Below, piece by piece: positions 8,615-18,726 of a DNA stretch of 42,719 nt. Position 1 is the stretch's first letter. Each line of letters begins with the position of its first letter. The stretch lies in NCBI RefSeq assembly GCF_024509055.1, contig NZ_JANINM010000208.1, positions 1 to 42,719 of the forward strand, read 5' to 3'. The notes under the pieces were generated by a model that was not told where the DNA came from, ran no database searches, and saw only the letters and a program-made list of their open reading frames with translations. The position numbers and the translations under genes were made by a program. The stretch is from Mesorhizobium sp. GTDB taxonomy: Bacteria; Pseudomonadota; Alphaproteobacteria; Rhizobiales; Rhizobiaceae.

Positions 8615-9490
8615 TTAGATTTTGCTCGACTGGGCCAACAGCCTGCGGATATCCGAAGGCGAGCGCCCATCCGAACGCCGCATCGCATGGGCGAGTGCGG
8701 CGCCGCTCTCGAACCCGACCCGGAAAGCGATCTCGCCGACCGGCAGGTCGGTTCCGCCAAGGAGCTCGCGCGCCGTCTGCAGGCGGATGCGCAGCTGGAA
8801 CTCGCCTACCGAAAAACCGGTGCCTTCACGGAACAGGCGCGTGATGTGGCGTCTGGAAATGCCGAAGCGGTCCGCCAGCGCGTCGAGCGGAATTTGCTCG
8901 TCGGCGTGCTGCGTCAGATATTCCTTGAGGTCCTCGACCAGCGCCATGCCGTGCTCGCGTTGCGTGGCGCCACTCATGGCCTCTCCGGCCATCACCTCGG
9001 CAATGCACTGTATGAGCAGCGCGGATGTCAGGGAGTGCTTGACCCCGGAATTGCCATAGGCGCCGCGCCCGTTGCGAAGCGACAGCGCCTGCAGCGCCCG
9101 CACGGTGGCGCTACGGCGGACCAGGGTCGTGGTGCGCGTGCGGCGGTGGAATTCGCTTAGCGAGCCTGCTTCCCGGTCGAGGCGGCGAAGAATTGCGCCG
9201 GTGACGTAGAGCGCGACGTGCCGATGGGCGCCGATCGCCGCCCGTGTCTCATGCGCCCGGTTCGGCGGCACCACGGCGAACCGGTCCTGCGACAGCCACG
9301 CGCCCTCACGCCGGTCTTCGTGCTTGAGCTCGACGGTGCCCTGGCTCGGCAGGATGAACATCAGGCAATCATGCCAGTGCCACGGCATGGCGTAGGCGCC
9401 GCTGCCGGCCACGGCCGCATGCTCCTCGTCGGCCGAGATCAGCAGGTCGGCCCTTGCCGTGTCGCGCAGTTGCTCGAATGACCTCAGCAT
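8615..9490 (-). CDS. AraC family transcriptional regulator with cupin-like sensor domain
   Basis: A 291-residue one-component regulator. The N-terminal half has a cupin-like ligand pocket (MPWHWHDCLMFILPSQGTV, then FAVVPPNRAHETRA). The C-terminal ~100 residues are a double helix-turn-helix domain: LADRFGISRRHITRLFREGTGFSVGEF and LPVGEIAFRVGFESGAALAHAMRRSDGRSPSDIRR. It is upstream of and co-directional with phzF and the serine hydrolase, so it most likely controls them; its own promoter would lie in the ~97 bp before 9588. The inducer is unknown. Confidence 0.92.
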   Translation of the reverse strand: MLRSFEQLRDTARADLLISADEEHAAVAGSGAYAMPWHWHDCLMFILPSQGTVELKHEDRREGAWLSQDRFAVVPPNRAHETRAAIGAHRHVALYVTGAILRRLDREAGSLSEFHRRTRTTTLVRRSATVRALQALSLRNGRGAYGNSGVKHSLTSALLIQCIAEVMAGEAMSGATQREHGMALVEDLKEYLTQHADEQIPLDALADRFGISRRHITRLFREGTGFSVGEFQLRIRLQTARELLGGTDLPVGEIAFRVGFESGAALAHAMRRSDGRSPSDIRRLLAQSSKI

Positions 9491-9587
9491 TCCTGGGCCC
9501 GAATTGATCGCCCGCCAGATTAGCAGCGGCAGAGGTATCCGGACAATCGGCCAGGGGCTCGATCCCTGGCGCGCACCGGTTTACGCC

Positions 9588-9977
9588 TTATGGGTGGCGG
9601 TCGCCGAGGAAATCGAAGCCGTTCTCGAAGAAATGATTGTAGTTGCAGGTCATTTCCTCGCCCGGAGCGATGTCGCGCAGCGCGAAGGCTTCCTCGGGCG
9701 AGGACACGTCGCAGTTCGGATCGTCGGCGTGGTTCATGTAGCGCGCGTCGTCCGCCTCGAAGACGATGAAGTTCGGATCGCGCCGGTCCGGGTAGGAATA
9801 GCGGTCGAGATAGGATTTCACCGGGCCGGTTTCGCCCTCATAGGTCTCGACCGGGATGCGCCGGTCGAACCGCGGGTCCAGCTTCCAGATCAGCGTACCC
9901 CGAGGGATGCCGTGCTTGGCGAAGACGCCAATGCCCTGGATGGGCGATTTGTCGAGATAGACGTCGACGAGCAGCAT
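9588..9977 (-). CDS. SET domain-containing protein (putative protein lysine methyltransferase)
   Basis: A compact 129-residue protein consisting almost only of a SET domain. It has the N-terminal GIGVFA (15-20), a central RYMNHADDPNC (80-89) matching the SET motif NHxxxPNC that shapes the SAM pocket, and GEEMTCNY (107-113) matching the GEELxxDY signature with Tyr113 as the likely catalytic tyrosine. The post-SET cysteine cluster typical of eukaryotic histone methyltransferases is absent. Cytoplasmic, with no partner gene next to it; the AraC gene follows 97 bp later on the same strand. Methylation activity and target are inference: bacterial mini-SET proteins are largely uncharacterised. Confidence 0.88.
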   Translation of the reverse strand: MLLVDVYLDKSPIQGIGVFAKHGIPRGTLIWKLDPRFDRRIPVETYEGETGPVKSYLDRYSYPDRRDPNFIVFEADDARYMNHADDPNCDVSSPEEAFALRDIAPGEEMTCNYNHFFENGFDFLGDRHP

Positions 9978-10137
9978 GATTGACCCTTGTGCGATTGTAG
10001 CCTGTCGGGGCTACCGGAAAAATCGTGCTTTGGGTAGCGCGCGACTACCGCAATTGCGAGTGAAAATGAGCAAAGCGGAGTTCAAAAAATCATGACCACG
10101 AGGGTCGCCGGCAGGCCTCGCCGTTCGGTGGATGGCG

Positions 10138-10764
10138 TCAGCGCTGCTGCAGGACCAGACGGACGCCCAAGGCGCAATAGATGCCGCCGACAACCTTGCC
10201 CTGCCATTTCACCACCGATGGATTTCGGCGAAGAAATTTACCGAGGCCACCGGCGCTCACCGCGAAGACGATCGTGCTGAAAAGACCCAATAAGACAAAG
10301 ATTACCCCGAATGTCATGAACTGGAGCATCACGGACCCGTTTTGCGGGCGAACGAATTGCGGCAGGAAGGCAAGGAAGAAAAGCGTGGTCTTGGGATTGA
10401 GCACTTCGGTGAGGACCGCTTGTCGAAACGCCTTGCGGGGGGAGATCGCAGGCGCGCCAGCAGCCGGATTGGCCGGCGCTTTCTCGATGATCGCGCGTAT
10501 GCCGAGATAAACGAGGTAGGCCGCGCCGATGTACTTTACGATGCTGAACAGCGTTGCCGAGGTGGCGATTATGGCCGAGATGCCGATCATCGCCATGACG
10601 GTATGAAATACGTCGCCGGCCGCGATCCCTGTGCCGGTGGCGATCCCGACCCTGGTTCCCGAACTCGTTGCGCGAGCGATCGTCAACAGCGTGGCTGGAC
10701 CCGGAATGAAGACAAAGCCGAGCACAATCGCGATGTAGGCGATCAATGTCGACAAATCGATCAT
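10138..10764 (-). CDS. LysE/RhtB family amino-acid exporter
   Basis: A 208-residue inner-membrane protein with about six hydrophobic segments. The N-terminus (IAIVLGFVFIPGPATLLTIARATSSG) carries the LysE/RhtB signature PGP followed by a G-rich helix, and the middle has FRQAVLTEVLNPKTTLFFLAFLPQF, the second family signature. Members export amino acids and derivatives such as homoserine, threonine, lysine or leucine. The ATG at 10762-10764 overlaps the TGA of the upstream oligopeptidase gene in an ATGA arrangement, implying translational coupling. The pairing of a peptide-degrading enzyme with an amino-acid exporter suggests relief of amino-acid excess after peptide breakdown; this is inference. 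Confidence 0.93.
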   Translation of the reverse strand: MIDLSTLIAYIAIVLGFVFIPGPATLLTIARATSSGTRVGIATGTGIAAGDVFHTVMAMIGISAIIATSATLFSIVKYIGAAYLVYLGIRAIIEKAPANPAAGAPAISPRKAFRQAVLTEVLNPKTTLFFLAFLPQFVRPQNGSVMLQFMTFGVIFVLLGLFSTIVFAVSAGGLGKFLRRNPSVVKWQGKVVGGIYCALGVRLVLQQR

Positions 10765-12884
10765 CGGAGTGTCTCCTCGGAGAAGCGCGCCTTGCCCGTC
10801 ACTTTCAGTGCGAATGAATAAGTATAGGCGATCTCCTCTAGCCGCGAGAAGCGGCCCGAAGCGCCGGCATGGCCGGAATCCATGTTGATCTTGAAGAGAA
10901 CAGGGTTGTCGTCCGCTTTTCGCTCGCGCAGCCGCGCCACCCATTTCGCCGGCTCCCAATAGGTCACGCGCGGATCGGTGAGGCCGGCAAGCGCCAGGAT
11001 CGGCGGATATTTCAGCGCGCCGACATTGTCGTAAGGCGAATAGGCGGCGATCGTATTGTAATCCTCGGCGGAGGCGATCGGGTTGCCCCATTCAGGCCAC
11101 TCCGGCGGCGTCAGCGGCAGGCTGGCGTCGAGCATCGTCGTCAGCACGTCGACGAACGGCACCTCGGCGATGATGCCGCCGAAGCATTCGGGCGCCATGT
11201 TGGCGATTGCGCCCACCAGCATGCCGCCGGCCGAGCCGCCTTGCGCCACGATGCGATCATGCCGCGTGTAGCGCTCGGCGACGAGGTGGCGCGCACAAGC
11301 GATGAAATCGGTGAAGGTGTTCATCTTCTTCGACCGCTTGCCGTCGTCGTACCAGCCGTAGCCCTTGTCCTTGCCGCCGCGCACATGCGCGATGGCGTAG
11401 ACGAAGCCGCGGTCGACCAGCGACAGGCAATTGGTATTGAAGGCGGCCGGGACTGTGATGCCGTAAGAGCCATAGCCGTAAAGCAGGCAGGGCGCGGAGC
11501 CGTCGAGCGGCGTGTCGCGATGGTGCAGAAGCGAGATCGGCACCAGTTCGCCGTCGGCGGCGGGAGCCATCAGCCGGCGTGTCACATAGTGCTCCGGATC
11601 ATGGCCAGAGGGTACTTCCTGCGTCTTCTGCAGCACCCGCTCGCGGCTGCGCATGTTGTAGTCGAAGATCTGCGCCGGCGTCGTCATCGACGAATAGGTG
11701 AAGCGCATCATCTCGGTGTCGTATTCATAGGAGCCGGAAAGGCCGAGCGAGAAGGCCTCCTCGTCGAAGGAGATGATGTGCTCCTCACCGCTATCGCGGT
11801 CACGCACGACGATGCGCGGCAGGCCGTCCTTGCGTTCCAGCCTGACCATGTAGTGCCTGAAGCCGAGTACCGACAGGATCAGCCGGCCGGGCTCATGCGG
11901 CACCAGTTCCGTCCAGTTGGCGCGCACCGGGTTTTCGACTGGCGCCGTCATGATCTTGAAGTCCTTGGCGCCGTCGGCGTTGGTCAGGATGAAGAAGACG
12001 TCGCCGCCTTCCTCGAGATCGTATTGCAGGCCGGTTTCGCGCACCGCCACCAGCTTCGGTTCGGCGAACGGTTCGCCGGCGGGCAGCAACCGATACTCGG
12101 AAGTCTCATGGTCGTTGATGCCGATCATGATCCAGTCATTGGCGCGCGTGCCGCCGACATCCATGAAAAAGCCGGGATCGGTCTCCTCGTAGATCAGACG
12201 GTCGTTCTCCGGGCTGTCGCCGAGCGCATGGAAGAATACCTTGGAGGGGCGGTGGTTGTCGTCGAGACGGGTGTAGAAGAACCCGTCGTCCCCGGCGGTC
12301 CACACGCCGCCGCCGCCCGTGTCCGGGATCTGGTCGGCGAGTTCGCCGCCGCTTGCGATGTCGCGCACGCGCAGCGTGAAGAACTCCGAGCCCTTGTCGT
12401 CGAAGGCCCAGAGCAGCTTCCTGTGGTCGGCCGAATGGTCGACGCCGCCGAGGCGGAAATAGGGCTTCCCTTCCGCTTCCGCGTCGCCGTCGAGCAGGAT
12501 CTCGTCGGCGCCGCCGTCGCGCGGCGTGCGGAAATAGCGCGGCTGCTCGCCGCCTTGCCGGAAGGATGAGCCATAGGCATAGGGCCCGTCCTTCATCGGC
12601 ACCGTCGAGTCGTCCTCCTTGATGCGCCCCTTCATCTCGGCGAAGAGCTTGGCGCGCAGCTCGGCCGTGTCTGCCATCAGCGCGGCCTGGTAGGCGTTCT
12701 CCGCTTCGAGGTGCGCGCGGATCCGGCTGTCGAGCAGGGAAGGGTCCCGGAACACGGCCTGCCAGTTGTCGGCCCGCATCCAGGCGTAGTCATCCGTGCG
12801 CGTGATGCCGTGGTGCGTATCGGAGACCGGAAGTTTCTCTGGCTTCGGCGGGCTGGCGTCCGGGAAAGCGGAAGATCTGCTCAT
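10761..12884 (-). CDS. ptrB: Oligopeptidase B-like S9 family peptidase
   Basis: A 707-residue cytoplasmic serine peptidase of the prolyl oligopeptidase family that cleaves short peptides, in oligopeptidase B after basic residues. The N-terminal opening RTDDYAWMRADNW is typical of the family. A beta-propeller occupies roughly residues 70-420, followed by the alpha/beta-hydrolase domain with the nucleophile elbow VAQGGSAGGMLVG (Ser near 548), an Asp region in LAGLTDPRVTYWEP and the catalytic His in MDSGHAGASGR. No signal peptide. It is the first gene of a two-gene operon with the LysE exporter (4-nt ATGA overlap at 10761-10764). Symbol is given by family resemblance; basic-residue specificity was not verified. 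Confidence 0.93.
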   Translation of the reverse strand: MSRSSAFPDASPPKPEKLPVSDTHHGITRTDDYAWMRADNWQAVFRDPSLLDSRIRAHLEAENAYQAALMADTAELRAKLFAEMKGRIKEDDSTVPMKDGPYAYGSSFRQGGEQPRYFRTPRDGGADEILLDGDAEAEGKPYFRLGGVDHSADHRKLLWAFDDKGSEFFTLRVRDIASGGELADQIPDTGGGGVWTAGDDGFFYTRLDDNHRPSKVFFHALGDSPENDRLIYEETDPGFFMDVGGTRANDWIMIGINDHETSEYRLLPAGEPFAEPKLVAVRETGLQYDLEEGGDVFFILTNADGAKDFKIMTAPVENPVRANWTELVPHEPGRLILSVLGFRHYMVRLERKDGLPRIVVRDRDSGEEHIISFDEEAFSLGLSGSYEYDTEMMRFTYSSMTTPAQIFDYNMRSRERVLQKTQEVPSGHDPEHYVTRRLMAPAADGELVPISLLHHRDTPLDGSAPCLLYGYGSYGITVPAAFNTNCLSLVDRGFVYAIAHVRGGKDKGYGWYDDGKRSKKMNTFTDFIACARHLVAERYTRHDRIVAQGGSAGGMLVGAIANMAPECFGGIIAEVPFVDVLTTMLDASLPLTPPEWPEWGNPIASAEDYNTIAAYSPYDNVGALKYPPILALAGLTDPRVTYWEPAKWVARLRERKADDNPVLFKINMDSGHAGASGRFSRLEEIAYTYSFALKVTGKARFSEETLR

Positions 12885-12992
12885 TACGTCTCGCTAAGGA
12901 TTGCTTGAATGGTGAATGAACACGCCGCTCGATTGAGGGTTCAAGGGCGTGCTTGAAGGAAGTCCAGGGAAGCATAAGTCGAAAGGGAAAAG

Positions 12993-13358
12993 ATGAAGTC
13001 CTGTGTCAATGCCGCCTTGGCCCTTGCTGTCGTTTCGGCAGCCCCGGCCTTCTCCACTCAGTCTCATGCAACCGTGTTCGCCGCATGGCAAGTGGCGTGC
13101 GTGCCGTTCGGCGATACGCTCAACGCGCGTAAGTATCCCTCAGCGCGTCGCACAGGCAGGCGCCTATCCGAACGACGCGGTCCTTCAGATGACGGGCCGT
13201 TGCACCGGCGGCGTCGGTCTGCACGATATTGCCGGCCAGCCGCGCTGGAAACAGCGCCAGGCGGTTCGCTCCCGCCGGTTCGGGATCTGGCACGACCGGC
13301 GAGGAACCGTCGCTTCGTCACCGGCTGGGTCTGCGGCAAGTATATCGCGCGGTATTGA
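12993..13358 (+). pseudogene. SH3-domain-like secreted protein, frame-shifted twice
   Basis: The first frame starts MKSCVNAALALAVVSAAPAFS, a signal peptide, and continues to PFGDTLNARKYPSA. At about 13145-13155 coherent sequence moves to the +1 frame (AGAYPNDAVLQMTGRCTGG, then LHDIAGQPRWKQRQAVR). Near 13300-13315 it returns to the first frame as RFVTGWVCGKYIARY before the stop at 13356-13358. Read together, these three segments look like one small bacterial SH3-like protein with a TGWV..KYIA ending. The two shifts compensate each other, so this is either a decayed gene or two base-call errors. No single frame gives an intact domain. Upstream is the divergent oligopeptidase gene. Confidence 0.7.
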
Positions 13359-13775
13359 GAGATCGACCGCGGCCAGCCCGATGCTTGTGGCAGTGTAGGA
13401 AACGTGCCCTGCAACCCCTGGACTGTAGGATTCATCATGCCGGCGCTGTCGGCGGCCAAGCATTAGCCAAGCATCAACAGGCGTGCTGGAGGCCGCCGGG
13501 CGTGTAAATCCGCATTGACGCGACGTCAGCGCTGGCTGGTCCGGCCAGAAGAATCTCGCTAAGTTACACAGTGCACGATTTTTTGAAGCTGAATCGGCAA
13601 TATTTGATGAATATCACCGAATATAGTCAATCGGCGAATTGACTTACTTGCAGCTCAGCGTCATTAAGATGATGCGACGCGAATCGTGGAGCGTTTCCTG
13701 CATGAAATTCGCGCGATGCCCGATCCTACAAAAAGGGCGCAGTTAAGAATCAACTCTCGTTGGGGCCTGAGCACA
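13359..13775 (+). promoter_or_regulatory. Gene-free region upstream of mucR with an AT-rich tract
   Basis: No convincing gene in 417 bp. The first part (13359-13469) is in frame with the broken SH3-like gene after its stop and stays open to a TAG at 13467-13469, reading CGSVGNVPCNPWTVGF; it may be a decayed tail. From about 13570 to 13660 the sequence turns AT-rich (for example AATATTTGATGAATATCACC), unusual here and rich in T-A steps, the kind of site that MucR/Ros proteins bind. Autoregulation of mucR through this tract is an inference. Confidence 0.45.
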
Positions 13776-14201
13776 ATGGATATCGTCGAAACACCTTCAA
13801 GAAATAGTGACGCGCTGATCGAGCTGACCGCCGATGTCGTCGCTGCTTATGTCAGCAACAACCCGGTGCCGGTCGGTGAACTGCCGAATCTGATCGCCGA
13901 TGTGCATGCCGCCCTTGGCCGTGTCGGCGGCGGCACGGAGCAGCCTTCGACCGAGAAGCAGAAGCCGGCCGTCAACCCGAAGCGTTCCGTGCACGATGAC
14001 TACATCGTGTGCCTGGAGGACGGCAAGAAGTTCAAGTCGCTGAAGCGCCACCTGATGACCCACTATAATCTCACGCCGGAAGAATACCGCGAGAAGTGGG
14101 GCCTGGATGCCAACTACCCGATGGTCGCCCCCAATTACGCGGCGGCCCGTTCGCAGCTCGCCAAGAAGATGGGCCTTGGCCGCAAGCGCAAGGGCCGCTG
14201 A
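13776..14201 (+). CDS. mucR: MucR/Ros family zinc-finger-type transcriptional regulator
   Basis: A 141-residue DNA-binding protein of the Ros/MucR family, which in rhizobia controls exopolysaccharide, motility and symbiosis genes and acts as an H-NS-like silencer on AT-rich DNA. The N-terminal half (about 10-50) is the oligomerisation region. The DNA-binding domain has [32 protein letters not shown]: Cys79, Asp82, His92 and His96, so the second cysteine of classic Ros is replaced by Asp, a variant known in Mesorhizobium homologues. The basic tail ends in GRKRKGR. I chose the ATG at 13776 because it gives the family length; the open frame extends to 13686 without matching the family. An intrinsic terminator follows. 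Confidence 0.94.
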   Translation: MDIVETPSRNSDALIELTADVVAAYVSNNPVPVGELPNLIADVHAALGRVGGGTEQPSTEKQKPAVNPKRSVHDDYIVCLEDGKKFKSLKRHLMTHYNLTPEEYREKWGLDANYPMVAPNYAAARSQLAKKMGLGRKRKGR

Positions 14202-14227
14202 CGGCGCGACGCCAAACAGGCAATTCG

Positions 14228-14257
14228 ACGGCGCCCTCCGGGCGCCGTTTTGCTTTT
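14228..14257 (+). terminator. Rho-independent terminator after mucR
   Basis: Stem ACGGCGCCC (14228-14236) pairs perfectly with GGGCGCCGT (14240-14248) over a 3-nt loop and runs into TTTGCTTTT. It starts 26 bp after the mucR stop. Confidence 0.9.
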
Positions 14258-14285
14258 CGGTGAAGGGTTATAGCCTGGCCGCGAA

Positions 14286-14714
14286 TCAGGCGGTCTGCTT
14301 CAACGCCGCCTCGGCGTCCCGCTTGATGCGCTTGACCATCGAGCGCAGGCCATTGGCTCGTTGCGGCGACAGGTGCTCGTCGAGGCCAAGCTCCTTGAGC
14401 GTCGCTTCGGCATCGGTCGCCTGGATCTCACTGGCCGGCCGGCCCGAGAACAACGCCAGCATGATGGCGACCAGCCCGCGCACGATATGAGCGTCCGAAT
14501 CGCCCTGGAAGGTGATGGCCGGATCGACGCCCGGTCCTTGTTCCGTCGTCAGCCACACCTGGCTGACGCAGCCCGGCACCTTGTTGGCCGCGGTGCGCTC
14601 GGCCTCAGGAAAGGGCGGCAGGGCCTCGCCGAGCTCGATGACGTAGCGATAGCGGTCTTCCCACTCGTCGAGCAGGGAAAAGTCGTCACGGATCGTCTGG
14701 ATCGGGGTCGTCAT
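14286..14714 (-). CDS. sufE: SufE family Fe-S cluster assembly protein
   Basis: A 142-residue sulfur acceptor that takes persulfide from the cysteine desulfurase SufS and passes it to the SufBCD scaffold. The acceptor cysteine is Cys49 in the conserved VPGCVSQVWL, and the C-terminal region keeps the family pattern LSPQRANGLRSMVKRIK. The ATG at 14712-14714 gives the usual length; the 12 extra residues of the longer frame are not family-like. No other suf gene lies nearby, so sufE is unlinked from the suf operon here. It converges on mucR and its terminator. Confidence 0.93.
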   Translation of the reverse strand: MTTPIQTIRDDFSLLDEWEDRYRYVIELGEALPPFPEAERTAANKVPGCVSQVWLTTEQGPGVDPAITFQGDSDAHIVRGLVAIMLALFSGRPASEIQATDAEATLKELGLDEHLSPQRANGLRSMVKRIKRDAEAALKQTA

Positions 14715-14805
14715 AGTCCCGGATATAGTGACACGGTGCGGCCGCGTCACGGAAAAAGAAAGACGCCGCGGGCGTTGAGAGGTCGGACGGGCCCGCGGCG
14801 GTAGA

Positions 14806-14849
14806 GCAATTCCAGGAAAAGTGCCTAGCGGTTTTCCGCCCGGAATTGC
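14806..14849 (+). repeat. Intergenic palindromic repeat, copy B
   Basis: Outer arms GCAATTCC (14806-14813) and GGAATTGC (14842-14849) with inner GGAAAA (14815-14820) / TTTTCC (14832-14837). It is the same 44-nt element as copy A at 4080-4123 but in the opposite orientation, with only a handful of differences, mostly in the loop. It lies between the start of sufE and the end of the DUF5330 gene, both on the minus strand. Confidence 0.8.
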
Positions 14850-14885
14850 GCCAAGCTAAGAGAGAGCAAACGGCCGAGGAAGGTC

Positions 14886-15275
14886 TCAGTTCTTGGCGGT
14901 CAGCATCACCGGGATGTTGACCTTGGCGGGCAGCACGATGTCCTCGGCGACGCTGCCGGTCGAGGCCGGCGCATCCGCGACCTTGGTGCCGGGCGCAGCC
15001 GCCTGTTGCGACTGCTGGTCGTCCAGCATGGAGGCGGCGATCCTTGCGGTTTCCTTGGCCCGGACTGAAATGGTGTACATGGCCGATTTGCCGGTTTCGC
15101 AGACATCGGGCTTGCGCTCGCAGATGCCGGCAATGTCGCCGACAGCTTCACGCGCCGCGAACAGCGCCTGGATCGGTCCGACGCTCTCGTGCCCGTTCTC
15201 GTCCGGTCCGACGCCCAGCGGCAGGGCGAGCAGCACCAGCGAAAACCAGAAAGCCATCCTGATCAGAAAGCCCAT
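14886..15275 (-). CDS. DUF5330 domain-containing protein (small membrane-anchored)
   Basis: A 129-residue protein with an N-terminal membrane segment or signal (FLIRMAFWFSLVLLALPLGV), then a conserved part with two cysteines (GICERKPDVCETGKSA), a predicted helix, and a low-complexity Ala/Pro tail. This organisation matches the DUF5330 family restricted to Rhizobiales, with no known function. The two cysteines could form a disulfide in the periplasm. Start ATG at 15273-15275 gives a proper membrane segment at the very N-terminus; the ATG at 15308 adds 11 hydrophilic residues. Confidence 0.8.
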   Translation of the reverse strand: MGFLIRMAFWFSLVLLALPLGVGPDENGHESVGPIQALFAAREAVGDIAGICERKPDVCETGKSAMYTISVRAKETARIAASMLDDQQSQQAAAPGTKVADAPASTGSVAEDIVLPAKVNIPVMLTAKN

Positions 15276-15752
15276 CTCAATGCCTCTCGTTCGCGACGGA
15301 TCATGCATCAGCCGGCATGACCTCTTTTATGGGCGGGATAGTGGCACGGGCGCGCAAAGGACGGCTTGCGTGGAAAGCGCGGATTTTCCTCAAATTTTAT
15401 ACAAATTCGAAAGGATTGGTTTTGCTGTCGATTTATCTCGAATCTCATCGATCGCATTAACTCTACGATAACCATATATCTTTCTGTTTTTGAACGATTT
15501 TTCGATCCGTAACAGATAGCCGGCTTCGGTTCTGGCCAATTTCGGCACACCCATTGCGGCTAACGCACCGTTTACCATGGCGCCAACTCGGCATGCGACG
15601 CGCGGTCGGCGTCACAATATTTGCTCAGGGGCAGGGCGCGGCGCCGTCAGCCTTATCCTTTCCTTAAACGGTGAATGCGAGTTTCAAGCCAGTTAAGGAG
15701 TCACCTGCAAAGCAGGGGCAGTTCACGACCGGGTACGAGTACGTTGAGTTCG
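15276..15752. promoter_or_regulatory. Divergent intergenic region with an AT-rich block and CtrA-like site
   Basis: About 480 bp between the minus-strand DUF5330 gene and the plus-strand histidine kinase, with no convincing gene. Positions 15380-15520 are clearly AT-rich against the GC-rich surroundings. At 15457-15473 the sequence TTAACTCTACGATAACC matches the CtrA box TTAA-N7-TTAAC except for one base. Because the downstream kinase looks like a DivJ-type cell-cycle kinase, CtrA control is plausible but unproven. The AT-rich block could also be a MucR target. Confidence 0.35.
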
Positions 15753-17549
<1,797 letters not shown>

Positions 17550-18370
17550 GGTGGTCGAGCCCGAGCGCAGCGTCCTTGTCGACGGCGCGGTTGCCGTCGG
17601 CGAGATGATTTCGCGCAATCCGGTGCTGGTCGGCGGCTCTACCGCCTTCCTGGTCACGCTGTTCTACGTTTCCGCCAACGCGCTCTGGTATCAGCCCTTT
17701 CCGCACACCGGCGCATTCTTCGCCACCCGCAGCATCGAGAATTTCCCGCGCAACGTTTCCAACGAGCCCGAGACCACTATCAACATCGTGCGCCAAGCCC
17801 CGGCCATCAAGCCGGATCCGATCGTTCAGGAAGTACAAGGCATCCTGAAGGATCTGAATTTCTACGCCGGCACTGTCGATGGTGTCACCGGTCCCGCGAC
17901 CCGCAAGGCAATCCAGGCCTATCAGTCGAAGGTCGGGCTGCCGGCGACCGGCGAGATCGACAACGCGCTGCTCGACCAGCTCGGCTCCAGGCAGACCACC
18001 TCGGCCATTCCGCATCCGGCGCCGCGTCCCGACAGCACCGCGGCAGCCCCGGCCTCCGCGCCGGTGCCGATCCCGGTTTCAGCGCCGGCCAATGGCGCGG
18101 CCCCCGACGCCCGCATCGTCAAGATCCAGGCCGGCCTCAAGGCTTTCGGTAATGACGACATGCAGCTCGACGGCAAGGTCGGAGCCCGCACCAAGGCCGC
18201 GATCAAGGAATTCCAGGCGCTGTTCGGACTGCCCGAGACGGGCGAGCCGGACCAGGCCGTCTACGTCAAGATGCGCGAGATCGGCCTGACGAACTGACGG
18301 AGCGGCCTTATCCGTTTCGGTTCGTCGGGCGATGCTGTAAGCAGCCGGGCACACCATCCGGAGCCTTGCC

Positions 18371-18718
18371 ATGCGCGTGACCACCGATCTTTGGGTGTCG
18401 GCCCTTGTCCGCCGCGTCTTCGGCGCCGGCGGCTTTGCCGCGGTGGTCAAGCGCGGCGCGACGGAGGCAGGCGCAGTCTTCGTGCTGTCGCGTGGCAGGC
18501 TGGGGGAGGTGGCTCTCTACGGGCCGGCGCCGCAGACGAGCTACGATTCCGCCAAGCCGGACGAACGTTTCTTCACCTTGCTCGATACCAGCGACGACGG
18601 CTTGGCGTTCGACGCGCGCCTTGAAAAGGAAAAGAGGTTCGACCCCGACATCTGGGTGGTCGAGATAGAGGCCGGGGCAGTGCCGGTCGAAGAGCTTCTG
18701 TCGGTGAAGGCCGATTAA
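18371..18718 (+). CDS. DUF1491 family protein
   Basis: A 115-residue cytoplasmic protein matching the alphaproteobacterial DUF1491 family: it begins RVTTDLWVSALVRRVFGAGGFAAVVKRG and has the later conserved ERFFTLL and DPDIWVVEIE segments. Function unknown. It is on the same strand as the kinase and peptidoglycan-binding genes but 73 bp downstream, and ends 8 bp before the convergent DUF2336 gene. Confidence 0.88.
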   Translation: MRVTTDLWVSALVRRVFGAGGFAAVVKRGATEAGAVFVLSRGRLGEVALYGPAPQTSYDSAKPDERFFTLLDTSDDGLAFDARLEKEKRFDPDIWVVEIEAGAVPVEELLSVKAD

Positions 18719-18726
18719 GGTTCGTC

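Noticed and set aside
7577..9160. 527-codon plus-strand open frame opposite phzF and the AraC gene
   Set aside because: No domain, Arg/Ala-rich shadow; the minus strand has two complete recognisable families here.
10869..12569. 566-codon plus-strand open frame opposite oligopeptidase B
   Set aside because: Shadow of the peptidase gene; no family-like segments and no start context.
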